Assembly (NCBI GenBank): GCA_036429605.1
Contig: CM071589.1
Coordinates: 3,720,001-3,784,000 of the forward strand
From: Cladobotryum mycophilum
Taxonomy: Eukaryota > Ascomycota > Sordariomycetes > Hypocreales > Hypocreaceae
Reading direction: 5' to 3'
DNA: 64,000 nucleotides
Position numbers and translations under genes: made by a program. Within the stretch, counting starts at the first letter, position 1, and each line of letters begins with the position of its first letter. The notes below the pieces were generated by a model, which saw only the letters and a program-made list of their open reading frames with translations, ran no database searches and had not been told where the DNA came from. Shown here in pieces: positions 47,066 through 58,782 of the stretch.

Positions 47066-49853
47066 ATGGATCTTCGATCGGTTCTCAACACGTCTGACAA
47101 TGGCGATCGCGCGCTGTCGAGGGCGCCGCCGCCTACCCCTCAGCAACAGCAGCATCAACAGCACCAACAGCAGCAACATCGTCACAGTCAAGGCAGTCCA
47201 GCTCCGTACGGTTATCGCGAATATAGCCACCAACCGCCCCCTCATCCATCGCCGGTCAAACCTGTAGCTCAAGACTATCCGCATCCTCAACAACACCAAC
47301 ATCCGTCGAATTCATATCCTCACACCTCGCCATATCAAGACCCGAGACAGTATCAATCGCGTCCGCAACCTCCTCCACTCCAACCTCCTGCATCGTATCA
47401 CGATACTCGCTCTCCCAGCGTCTCCAGAACCAACTCGGCTCCTATTGCATCCCCGTATAGATCAACACATACGCCGACTACGACGCCAGGAGGCAGTACA
47501 CCAGGGTATCCTTTTCCACCTACGCAATCTACTCAGGAGCTGGCAAGTCCAGTGCAGCGACACCAATATCCCCCAGCACAGCAATATCATCAAAGAAGGG
47601 ATAGCTATTCGCAAGGGCCAAGTGTGGCAACACATGCTCCCGCCCCATATGTGCAACAGCAGCAGCAGCAGCAGCAGCAATCACAGCCACACCAACATCC
47701 GCATCCACACCCACACCCACATTCACATTCACAACCACAGCAGCAACAGCAGCAACAGCAGCAACAGCAGCAGCAACAGCAACCTGTCCCACAACCATCA
47801 CCCGTCGTTACGCCTGGTGGTTCAAATCACCCATACCTTCATCAGCGCTCTCAGTCGACTCAGTCCACACCGACCCCTACATCGGCCCATCGAGAATATC
47901 ACTATGGGCCCCCATACGCACAGGGCAGCCCAATCCTTGCGACGCAGCCTCCACCGGCCGAATACAACCGCCACCCTTCCCATCCGCCTACCCCTTTGGG
48001 TCCTTCACCACATACTGCTGCTCCCGTTGTTGCTGCACCACGTCAAGCTTCTGCACCTGGCAGTTTCGCGCAGCCGCCAAGTCCATACCAACAACGAATG
48101 CCATCAATTGGAAGCGTGCACACACAACCTTCTCCAAAACCCGCTGCACCTCCGCCCTTGCCTGCGCATCGCCTCTCAAATTCCCATTCCACGCATGAAT
48201 CACCCATTTCAGAAACGAGCCAACGCCCCAGGTCCCAACACGATCGTGAGCAGAGCCTTTCTGTAAGCCCCAAGACTCGAGTCGGATCTATCCCAAGCAA
48301 CCCTGACCGAACACCTGCTCCGATTGCGACCGAGCCAGAACCCAGGCGAGCGCTCAGTGTGCAGAGCATGGCCATCGACTCTGACCGAGCGGTAACGCCA
48401 GCCAAGCGAAAATTAGACGATCGCAGCATGAGTCCCAGAGAATTAGAGCACAAAGAGATCAAGCCGCCGCCAGGAGAAGTCAATGGCGGATATGCTGACC
48501 GCATTAAAAAGTCGGCATCGCCTGTTGTCGCCAGAAAGAGGCGTGTTCCCCGTGCTCAGCCTCCCATCTGGGCACAGAGCGCAAATAATCTAGGGAAAAA
48601 ATTGCCCAATAATCCCAACTTTGTCCTCCAGAAGCGAATCCACTCGCACATTCATGCACCTGTCAATGGGAAGCACGACAGCGTAAGCAAGCCAGAAAAC
48701 GCGAGCCGTCACGCCTCACCCGAAACAACGCGACCACGCCATGAAAGCCATGGTCAGGCGCCTGCGCCTGCTCCTCCTCCTCCTCCTCCAGTCGAAGCAG
48801 GGCTAGAAGACATTCTAGGTCCTTGGGAACCCAGTATAACTGGTGTCAAGCCTATTGAGGAGTTGTCCAGGACGGTGGCCGACTTTCTCTTCAAGCACGT
48901 TGTCAATAATGGAGACATGCAGGAGATTACGAGCCGAGGGATACAATTCGAAATTGAGGCTAAGCTAGGTACACTTATTGACAAAGATACCAATCATCGC
49001 GTAGATCGGTTTATTGATTCTGAGTGCGTTCTCAATGATAATGGCCGTGTCGCCTTTAAGAGTAGTATGACCGAGGTGAGTTGAACCAACCCGACTTAGC
49101 AATTGCTCTCTTGCTAATCTTTTTTTCTTTAGCTACACCACAAAGCCTACAACGACTTCCTAAACCACGTCGTCATTCAAACCGATCCCCGCGCACCCCA
49201 TGGAGGCAGCCGAGTTCAAGTCCACTACAAACATAGACGAGAAATCGACCGGTTCTTCGAGCTGCCGCCAGACCTACAGAGTCACATCCCTGCTTGCATG
49301 CGATCTCGAGCTGGGCGCGGTAGGAATGTCAAGGTGCGAGTGACGTACGACCAAAAGACCAAGGAGGTGTTGAACAAGATCGTCAAAGCACGAGTTGCAG
49401 ACATCGACATCCATATGCCCATGGCCCTTATGGACTGTCGAGTCAGCATCAATCTTGAAATGAACTGGGATGGCTCGGTGGAGGAATTAGAACAAGTAGC
49501 GAGACAGGGCGATAGGCAACCCGATCGCGTCAAGGATCGACTGAGTTACACTCAGGGACATTACCAAATCGATCTTACACAAGTTACACATGCAGTTAGT
49601 GGACCGGGGGTACGAATCCGCCAAAAGATTCCCTTCTTTTCAAGATCACTGGAGCTAATTTGTTTTCTTACAGAATACCCAACGGACGGAAAAAGAGCAC
49701 GAGCTCGAAATCGAGCTTGCTGCCGGCGTATTAGTAGACCAGGGACGAAGGGCCATGAACGGTGGACCCCACAGATACCAGGAGTTGGTTGAAGGTTTTA
49801 TTGATAATGTACGGGTTTTGGCGCGAAAGGCCAAGGAATTTACGCAAGTATAA
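47066..49853 (+). CDS. CET1: mRNA-capping RNA 5'-triphosphatase, beta subunit
   Basis: Predicted 883 residues from exons 47066-49075, 49133-49594 and 49674-49853. Introns are GTGAGT...TTTAG and GTTAGT...TTACAG, and frame is exact. It removes the 5' gamma-phosphate of nascent mRNA, the first capping step in the nucleus. The catalytic tunnel domain sits in the last third: IQFEIEAKLGTL (metal-binding Glu motif), RVQVHYKHRREIDRFFELP, VKVRVTYDQ, CRVSINLEMNW and EHELEIELAAGVL (second Glu motif). The N-terminal ~560 residues are Gln/Pro/His/Ser-rich and disordered, with two CAG/CAA-encoded Gln runs and a PHPHPHPHSHS stretch. That makes the protein much longer than yeast Cet1. The start MDLRSVLNTSDN is preferred over the ATG at 46865. 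Confidence 0.92.
47658..47783 (+). repeat. CAG/CAA polyglutamine and CAC/CAT polyhistidine tracts
   Basis: Within CET1: a CAG-rich Gln run (about 47656-47683), CCACAC/CATTCA units encoding His-Pro/His-Ser repeats, then a second CAG/CAA run (about 47738-47783). Confidence 0.9.
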
Positions 49854-50691
49854 AAAACAACAACAACATACTCAATTTTAATTACCTATGGGACTTTTTT
49901 TCTTTTTCTTTCTTTCTTTCTTTCTTATACTTGTTCTTTCTTCTACTTCTTTTGGTTTGGAACGCAACGAATGATAAATAGCGGGAGGGGTTCACGGGGG
50001 AGCAAAAATGGGTATATCTTGTTTTTTTCTTTTTCGGTCTTATATGGGGGGAGGGGAGAGAGGACGAGAAAATTGAGAGAGGGAGGAGGAAAGAGGAGGA
50101 GGAGACGCTTCCTGTCGGGCTGGGTTTGGCGGGAACATGTTTAAGTAGAATGAAGTGATTCTGACTCTTCGCAGTCATTTGGCTACCTATTTTAGCCATT
50201 TTTTTTTCTTTCAGATATGAGAAAAGATATGGGCTGTGAAACGGCAAAGCGTGGGTTTTACTTCTTTGGCTTTGGAGGAATGTGTCCATGTTTTCTTTTT
50301 TTTTGGTGAAGTAATTACGCGTGCCAGTGATGGGGGTGATTTATATAGAAATAAATTGTGTTGAGCTTTTCAGGGGGATTCTCTAGTCCTTCTCTTTCCA
50401 TTTTTTATTTTTTATTTCTGGCATTATTGTTGTTTTACTATTTGTTGCTCCAGGTTATCTCTATTGTTTTGTTGGTTGCAAACTACCCTGCTTCATTAGA
50501 TCCTTTGATGACTTGGCTTGGTCAGGCTGTCCAGGAATGAAGATCATAATTTTCATATCATTTTCGTTTTTATTTTCCAATTTGCTTACATGTATGTCAT
50601 GGCTGATCTATTAAATATACATCTACCCTGAGGGAACCCAAAAAAAATAAAAAATAAAATAAACAAACGTCTCTTCAGACGCTGGCTGTTT
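49854..50691. other. Convergent intergenic region
   Basis: 3' flanks of CET1 (+) and the purine permease (-). Contains a T-rich (CTTT)n tract at about 49897-49925. No gene supported. Confidence 0.4.
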
Positions 50692-52617
50692 TCATCGCCC
50701 GCTATACTTGCTTCTCGCCTTTGCTATACCGCTCGGAGCTGGTCTCCCCGTTTCTCGCATCTCATTACTGTCATTAGTCTGCTGATAGGCAGACACGGGA
50801 GGCGTGGCATCCCTCAACACGCCGTGGGTAGCTTCGATGTCATCGTCCATCTCCTCCGGCAGTATCAAGTTGAGAATCATGCACATGGCCGCCGTGACGG
50901 CGAAGCCCGTTTCCATTACCAGAGTGATGGCATCGAGGAACCCCAGCAGGGACTTGTTGCCCCCGGAGTAGGTAAAGATGCGATTAAAGTACGTGGGGAC
51001 TAGGGTGGCCCCGTAGCCGAGGGCCAGGCCCGCGGTGAGGATGAAGCGGTTGCGTCGCGTAAAGGGCACGCCTCGGGCGATGATGGCTATGCCGGAGACG
51101 GCGACGGCGCAGAAGAGAAAGGTCGTCATGCCGCCGAGGACGGAGGATGGGATGGCCACGATGGCGGCCGCGAACTTGGCAAAGATGCCCATGACGATTA
51201 GGAAGAAGCAGCACGCGTAGCCGGCCTTGCGGTTGGCGCATCGGGTGAGGGCTATGACGCCGTTGTTCTGGGCAAACGTGCTCATGGGCGTGAGGGTCAT
51301 GAGGGCCGCGAGACAGCCGTTGAGACCGTCGGCCAGGATGCCGCCCTGGATTCTCGACTCGTAAATGAGGCCGTCCACCTCGAGCATGGATACGTCGCAG
51401 GTAGCCGTGATGTCGCCGATGGCTTCCGTGGCGCATACTATGAAGACGGCCATGACGGGTAGGACGAGCGGGCCGTAGACGGAGAGCGGGAAGGTGTGTA
51501 CCCAGATGAAGGAGGCGACGGGCGCGGAATCGATGCCGGAGTGGTCAAAGTAGCCGCAGGCAGCGGCGACGATGCAGCCCGTCAGGAGACCAATGACTAC
51601 CGAGGTCGATTTCATGATGGGAGAGCCGAAACGCTCGCATATCATGATGGTGACAAAGACGGAGAAGCCCAGGCCGAGAAACTCGGGAGAACCCCAGGGA
51701 AGCGCATGAGGCGCGCCCGCGTGGGGACACACGGCGAAGAGCGCATCTCCAGGGGCTGGGCTGGAGCAAGGCCCGCTCCCTCCCATCCAGTCCTTGAAAC
51801 CGCTCTGGATGAGATTGATGCCGATGAGCATGACGGTCGGACCCGTCACGATGGGGGGAACATGCGAAGCAGGATCCGGGGCGGGATGAAGGACATGAGA
51901 ATCTCGATGAGGGCGCAGACGGCGCTCGTGCCTATGAGAGCGCCGTATCCCTTGGGGCATGGCAAGGGGCTGCCGTTTGCGTCTGATGGGCAGAAGCCGT
52001 TGGCATACATTTGGGTGAATGCGCCCTGGGCAATGGGGATGATGCTGAAGGAGATGCCCACGACGGATATGAGGCCGGTGCCGATGTAGTAGCTGTTTCA
52101 CGAAATGAACGTATCATGTTTAGCTTCTTCTTTTTGTGAACTTGCATCTAGACATTTCCGTGTTGGACTTGGTAGGTAGGTAGGTGTAATGGACTCACGG
52201 AGTCTTGTATATATGGAACCTGGTGATTTGAACGCTCGACAGTATTCCCGACACGATCAGCGCCGTAGAAACGAGATACTGCTGCTGCTCCGGCTCCAAG
52301 TTTGCGCCCCCCACGCCGCTGAGGATGATGGGGGGCGTGATGATGCCAGCAAGCATGGCGAGCGCATGCTGCAGCCCCAAGATGAGAGCCAACACGATGG
52401 GCATGCGATCGTTGAGCCCGAAGAAGGGTCCCGCCCGGTTTCCCCTCGTCATGAAGGGCAGGTTGGGGCGGAAGAGCATGGCGTAGTCGTAGCTGCCGAG
52501 GAGTCCATCCCTGGTGGTGAGAGCTCGACGGATGGATCCGAGTTGGCGTGTGATGGACCTCCGGGGGGCAGCCGTCTCGGGGGTGATGTTATTTGGACCA
52601 TGTCCCTCGTCCTCCAT
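50692..52617 (-). CDS. Purine permease, UapA/UapC type (NAT/NCS2), one frame break
   Basis: Exons 52617-52199 and 52092-50692 (intron GTGAGT...AAACAG, 106 bp). With one base restored the protein is 606 residues, close to the family's usual length. It imports uric acid and xanthine with protons at the plasma membrane. The first helix carries the conserved QH motif (LGLQHALAMLAG). The nucleobase-ascorbate transporter signature reads QNNGVIALTRCANR, the form seen in UapA-type xanthine/urate transporters. Many hydrophobic helices and the cytosolic tail (LPEEMDDDIE) fit. The frame changes on a coding-strand C6 (plus strand G run 51853-51858), between RILLRMFPP and IVTGPTVMLIGINLIQSGF. Adding one C restores the conserved MFPPIVTGPT. 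Confidence 0.9.
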
Positions 52618-55122
52618 GATGACGGCTATGAATCTCCTTTAAACTTGCTTCAATTGGCGCAGAAAAAGAAGAAGAAGAAGGAGAATAAAGAATAAAGAAT
52701 AAAGAATAAAACAAATAAATAAATAAATAGAAAAGAATTTATTGCGGTTGTGAACAGGTTAACCTGCTGAATCCTGGCGGTTGTTGGTGGCAAACCTGCT
52801 GAAGCCGCTGTTGGGTCCCAAGAGTTTTTACGATATTTTTTTCACAATGGCATTATTTGAAAGTTTCGTTTCGTTTTCGCGATCCAAGAAATGTTGGGAA
52901 TATTCTACGAAGAACAGAAGAAGAAGAAGAAGAAGGAAAAAGGAGAAAATCACAGAAAAGACGGATCGGAATGGATCGCGGGCGTGGGACGTGGGGGCTG
53001 GGCTGTGTTAATAAAAAGCAAAGGCCGATTTCAGATCTAGAGGGGGAGGAAATGGCAGGTGAAAGTATCAAGGTTGCTTATCATCAATGTTTAGGTAGAT
53101 AGAGCAAGCTGATTGTGCTTTCCATGGTTTGGCCATGTCATTGAAATTCAATCCTTTTCATGATTGATTTTAGTTTGTTTGATTGATGCGCGATAAGCTG
53201 ACCCCCCAAAGCATGTTTGGGCGGTTGATAGCGCTGGGGTGAGAGATAATCATAGTTCCATGTCGGGCCAAATGTCATCTAGATAATAGATGGTTGCTGG
53301 ACGGACAGGATACCAGACATGGGAATTTGTTTGCTTATCTCGATCTCCTCACTGGCTCTCTCGGGCAGTCGGCACACCACGATAAATCAGGCTGCATTGT
53401 TTTCTTTTTGCCTTGATAACCGCTGCCTGTAATTTATTAGTTTGGAGATGCAAATATGAAGATTTGATAGCCATCCATCATGTACTATATAGGACATGAT
53501 CTGGGTTGAGACGGTTGAGAAAAAACAGAACAAAGGGGGCCTTCCATTTCACTCCTGATTTACATCGGAAGCATCGGGACGGGATGCTGGTATCGAGAAT
53601 ATCTTTGGATGATGGGATTTTGCAAAGGAGAAGAAAGGATATGGATACAAAAAAAATATCGACACAGAAAGAGAGAGAGACGGAAAGAGAGACAAACCAG
53701 GGCAACATGCGGGCCTTTTTCAAGACAAGCAGCAGCTGTTTTGTCTGCATGAAGCACGCCGCAGGTTGCCCAAAATGGCACTCCGATATGCATCTGGGCT
53801 CCGAGCCCTGGATTCCCCTCCCTCCCGTCTCAATTGGAGTAGGGGTTACATGAGGCACATGAGATAGGTAGCTGGGTCCGATAACCAGGTTAACAGGCAC
53901 AAAGGATTTGAAATCACATGACAACATGGAGTGGTCGGACAAGCAAGCCTCCCCCAATATTGGCATTCCATCCTCTGCACCTACTTGCGAGAGTTTCAAC
54001 AGGATGCATCCATGGCCTCGAGTTATAATACAGTGTATGATACCAAGGTTTTTGGGGTGCGGGGAAACAAAAAGGCTGATTATGCGCAAGACATGGCCTG
54101 TAGGCGTGGAGCGCGACGACGGCTTTCCCATCCATGGTGCCCCCTCTCATAGCCCATGGCTGGCTCATGACCCATGCCCGGCCCTTGTCATGCTATTTCA
54201 TATTCCCCGGTCAACAAAGGCATAGATCGTCGGGTGGGCTTTTGTTCATGTGCATGCATTACAAGGAAAGACGCAAGCCCCAAAGGGCGCAATGTAGTCT
54301 AGGGGGGGCATGAAGGCAGATGGAGCACAGAAAACGCCCATTCATTCCAGCCAGACAGACTAGACTATGCCGGACTAATGCCCCGAGTTCGGGCTGCATG
54401 CATTTTCGTCGTGGAAGCCTTTTTTTGTCCGACGGCTGGACCTCTCAAGCTTGAGGGACAAGCTTGAGGGGGAGGGATGAGGCTGTCGCGCAAAGCCGAA
54501 CAGAAGCACTTCTTTGGTCTTTGGTAACACGCCAAAAGAGCTCGCTCGAGAGGGCTCGAGAGTGAGAGGAGCTTACTTGGATAAGTACCTGGTAGCACAA
54601 GGAGAAGAACTACCCTATGTATTTTAGTGAGGCCACCACATGGCAAAACGTCCCGACTTGTACAGGTTACCGAAAAGTGTGTTCCAGGCCTCTTGTGAGA
54701 TGATCCATCAAAAAGATGCAGAAAATGGGAAGGGGACCCCGTTCACAAGGCGGTGGCTTCCGAGCAAGAGATGTTTCTTTCTTCTTTCTTTTCCTTTCTA
54801 GGGTTGCATCCAGAGAGACGGAACTGGGAGAGTTGAGCTTGTAAGACATGATGAGCAGTTAGTAGGGAGAGGAAGAGGAGAAGAAGGAGGTGTCTGTCCG
54901 GGACTTGGTCGTGCGCAAACGCGGACGTGAAGCTCCAGCATTGTCGATCACGGCAGTTGGCCCTCTTGGATAAGCTATTTCTTTACCGTCGAATACAACG
55001 AAACATCCAGCCTGCTACCTAGTATTAATGAGCATCCAAATTTCATCTCGATGAGGCTAGTTGATGGAGATTTCACGAGACATGGCACGTCAAATGACTT
55101 TTTTTCTCTCCTCTCCTTCATT

Positions 55123-55130
<8 letters not shown>

Positions 55131-55160
<30 letters not shown>
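55131..55160. repeat. (CT)15 microsatellite
   Basis: Perfect CT dinucleotide run inside a longer pyrimidine stretch. Confidence 0.95.
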
Positions 55161-55163
<3 letters not shown>

Positions 55164-56082
55164 CCCTTCTTTCACAACATTGAGTATATATTTGATGGGG
55201 ACACCCTTTCGGACTTGACTCTAGTTCTAATAATGACAAGAGGCATCTCCACTGCAGTAGCCAAGACAAAAGCTGCATGGTGTAACATGTCTTAGCTGGC
55301 CTCACCTTGCCCCCCTCTCCTTTCTCGACGATCCATTTGGCTACCCGGTGTACGCCGACTAAACATGCAGAATGATTCTCCCCCTACATCATCCCCCCGA
55401 AACCCTTCAGGTAGCAGCAAGACAAGCCTCACTACTTACCTTAGCTTAGCTCCAAAAGCCACAGAAAATAAAAATAAAAATAAAAAGAGAGCTTTGCCAA
55501 ATCGGCCAACCAACCCATCTTGAGCATGGTCTCTACAGGAAAAAGAAGAAAAAAAGGATCGTCACTTTTTGCCCGTTGGGCCATCGTTTTCGTTTGGAGC
55601 CAATTGGATGACAAGCCCCTCATACCTACTGGCGGTTGTTTTATTACACCCTGGGGGGTTCAACCCAACAACAACCAAAAAAACAGACCGAAACGAACGA
55701 ACGATGCAACATTCTGATGAACTTTGACTTGTGCATGTTTTTTTCCCTTTACGCCAATTTGACCGAAATGGCATAGAAGAGAGAAGCTATGGGTATGTAC
55801 GTACGGAGCACTCCGCTTTGATTTTTCCCATGGAAAATGCTTGGCGCCACGCATGACGACGATGAGGAGGTGTGTGCGCTTTTTTGTTTGTGTTTGTGTG
55901 TGTGTGAGAACGAGAGGGAATGTGTGTGTAAGCGAAGGGGGCACACACAGCACTCACTGGCGGCTGGCCATAGCTTTTGTCTTTTTTTTGTTTTTGTTTT
56001 TTTTTGTTCGTTTCTTTTCCTTTTCTTTCTTGTCTCTCTTGGGTAGCATTCATGTGCTGGCTGTGTGACTTGTGGTGTGACT

Positions 56083-56100
56083 TGTGTGTGTGTGTGTGTG
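56083..56100. repeat. (TG)9 microsatellite
   Basis: Perfect TG run, preceded by related TGTG-rich sequence from 56055. Confidence 0.9.
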
Positions 56101-56380
56101 TTCACTATCATGTGTGCGACTTGCGCGTTGAGTGAGTCAAAAAAAAGAAGAAGAAAAAAAAAGGGTTAATTTGGCCATGCATATCTGCACCCGAGGATGC
56201 GATTGTACAGGGCGCGCAATGCAGGTTTGCTGATTTTACGTGATGGCTGGGCATGCTAATCTGACCCGTTTCATATATATGCCGACTCTTTTTTTCTTTT
56301 TCTTTTCGGCATGGGTAACCCAATTGCCCAATACCTATTCCCACCATCAATCGTGTACTGAGAGAGACACACGCACATAA

Positions 56381-56383
<3 letters not shown>

Positions 56384-56438
<55 letters not shown>
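56384..56438. repeat. (GA)27 microsatellite
   Basis: Perfect GA dinucleotide run of 55 bp, the longest simple repeat in the window. Confidence 0.97.
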
Positions 56439-56440
<2 letters not shown>

Positions 56441-57427
56441 ATGCTACAAGTATTATCAGCTCTTCTCGTTCTGGGATCTTGCATTTTATGACAACGTTGC
56501 AACTCCACAGAGTCCTGATCTGATGTGCCATTGTTCGCTGATCAAGCAGCAAGGATTCTTCCCTCCCATTCTCCCGTCCCGGATCTTCTCTTCATTGCTT
56601 TCCACCGTAAACGATCAAATCGGAATCCAACAATTGGGCCACATGCATATGTATTGTATATTACAGTGCACACCACCAAGAAGAAAAAAGACAAGATGGG
56701 ATGGGATTGGATGATGGCCGTTGAAGCAGCAGCAGCAGCAGCAGCAAGCATGTTCAGGTGTGTGCCCGTCAAACACGGGACGGCACAGCAAGAAGAGAAG
56801 ATGGTGCGAGTGCGTGGACGCAACGGTTGGTGTGAGGGGGAAATAGATTGATGAGGAGAGAGAGAAAAATTAAGGGTCCAACAAAGACCCTGTCTTACTT
56901 GTACTACCAACTCGAGGTTGTCTCGCCTGAACGCCCACACACATTGCATGCACTCATACTGTACACTCACTCCCTCACACACTCTCGGAGACAAACGCAC
57001 CCCCCTTTTTTTCTTTCACTTTGGAACCCTGATCGTCCATCTTTCTTCTTTTGCATCCAATTCGCTCGTCATGATGGCATACTCCGTACCCTGTAAGCAT
57101 GCACTGTAGGTACCTGGACTGTAGGTGCTGTAGATACTGTACTGCACTGTAATTCACCGTACGCAATGCTGCAATGTCATGGATGTCAGGTATCATGGAC
57201 CGTACATTGTGCAGGAAAGTTTCCCCTTCTCTCCTCCACATCAATCAATGTCTGCATGCATCCTAATCTATTACAACGTTATTGCGTGCACTAATTCCAA
57301 TATTCCATTCCCTTTTTCCTTTCCTTCTTTTTTCTTTTTCTTTCTTTTCCTTTGCCTCCTTCAAACGCTTGACCGAAAGAAAAAAAAATGACAAAAACCT
57401 CTCACCGGTCTCGATAAAAGCCAAAAG

Positions 57428-57451
57428 CCCCCCCCCCCCCCAAAAAAAAAA
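57428..57451. repeat. C14A10 homopolymer block
   Basis: Fourteen C followed by ten A; compare 31204-31225. Further C12 (57643-57654) and C16 (57729-57744) runs lie within 320 bp. Confidence 0.9.
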
Positions 57452-57925
57452 TCAACGTTGCTAGACATACATACATGCAAAACCGCATACAACGCATGCA
57501 TATTCCCATACCACCCATACCTTTACTTGCAGCACACCCTCTTCTTCCGTCAACTCTCACCCACCCCCAAGGGGAAAACACTAATCACTGTCCGCCATTC
57601 ATTCAATCCGGCACGCTTCTGGGGTGGAGTTTTTGTTGTCCTCCCCCCCCCCCCGGCCCCACGTCCCTCGTCCGTGCCGTTTAAGGGTCCTGGGCGCCAC
57701 TACCATCCACGTTTTTCTTCGTTGGCTGCCCCCCCCCCCCCCCCAATAAAGCCAAAAAGCCAAAAGCCAAAAGCCCAATGCTCGGAAAGACGACAGGATT
57801 AGTATAGATATTTAGTTATTTCCCCATGGCTGAAGTGGTAACGTTCCTCATGCCCTTCTCCCGCACTTCTCTATCATAGCCCACCCAATTCTTTTTGTCG
57901 ATATTCGACAGACGATTCCCATCAA

Positions 57926-58782
57926 ATGTCACCGTTAGAGGTCCCATCACCTCCCCTGGCTCATCATAATTATCATCATCAGCACCACTATCATCACACT
58001 CATCAGCACCATTCTGGTTCTTCTGATCCCGTCCTTATACAGCTGGCCATCTCCATGCAACGCCGCCATGCTGGCCGTAGGCCGAGCATAAACATGAATA
58101 GAAACAACTCTCCCGCTGCTGGTCCTACAACGTCCGCCAGGGCCACTCGCTCCCGTTCCTCTCACAGCTCCCCGTCTCGCCACGTTCCCAACGACGCTCC
58201 CGTGCCGACTGTTGAGACGACGACCACCAAGCAGGAAACGCCCCGGGTCGTCATGGGGTACGACGCCGTGTCACGTCTCCCCAATGAGCTCGGGAGACTG
58301 TGTCTTTCCTCTCCTCTCATCGTATGCAGTCCCTCACGCATGTCCCTCGCCAGGCGTATCCAGTCTCTGCTGCCAAACCTCGACGCCCGGATCCTGGACT
58401 CGGATTCCCCCTCAGCGCCTCCATTGTATCCGGCCGTGATTCCGTCATCAGCGTTGGCGGCGCTTCTGCAGTGGCTCTGGCGAGGGCGGTAAGTGCCAAG
58501 AAGGGCATCCCGCATATCTGTGTGCCCACCACACATAGCGGCTCAGACGACCCCCGTCTGCGAAAGGACGGTCACGGCCTTACCCCTGATTTCCATCTCG
58601 ACGAGGTGGACAACTCGGCTCTCCCGGCCGTCATCATCTACGACGAGAAGCTCACTATGAGCCATCCAAAGCGCTTTTCCGCACCGTCAGGGGCTCCCTC
58701 CATACCCAAGACAAATACCTGCCGGTCCGTCAAGAACAGCAGCACCGCCCAATGGAGCTTCATCCATCTCCCCGGTGTCTAA
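57926..58782 (+). CDS. Truncated iron-type alcohol dehydrogenase / maleylacetate reductase-like, one frame break
   Basis: With one base restored, 285 codons. A His-rich and Ser/Arg-rich N-terminus of about 105 residues precedes the family's nucleotide-binding half: RVVMGYDAVSRLPNELGRL, then LIVCSPSRMSLARRIQSLL. The frame switches on the C run 58407-58411. It continues SASIVSGRDSVISVGGASAV (the GGxS phosphate-binding loop) and KGIPHICVPTTHSGSD. LPAVIIYDEKLT also fits the family, but after PKRFSAPSG the sequence loses similarity and stops at 58782. The C-terminal helical domain with the metal-binding His residues is absent, so a working dehydrogenase is unlikely. It may be a decaying gene; a missed downstream intron is the alternative, but the next kilobase shows no matching exon. 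Confidence 0.65.

Larger units (their letters stand above)
52618..57925. other. Gene-poor region of 5.3 kb with many simple repeats
   Basis: The largest gap in the window, between the permease (-) and the alcohol-dehydrogenase-like gene (+). It holds (AAG)n, (CT)15, (TG)9, (GA)27, C12, C14A10 and C16 runs. A 217-codon minus-strand frame (53478-54131) has no coding signature. Possible content is long UTRs or noncoding transcripts; the sequence alone shows neither. Confidence 0.4.

Noticed and set aside
51496..52089. 197-codon plus-strand frame
   Set aside because: Antisense shadow of the purine permease; Gly/Arg/Asp-rich composition is typical of a shadow frame.
53478..54131. 217-codon minus-strand frame in the gene-poor region
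   Set aside because: No domain, odd codon mix with simple-repeat-derived Ser/Phe/Leu runs, and no splice or start context; probably chance.
3741..58782. Programmed ribosomal frameshifting as the cause of the six frame breaks
   Set aside because: The genes are unrelated, relatives as far as I recall encode continuous proteins, and the shift direction differs; homopolymer error or mutation is simpler.
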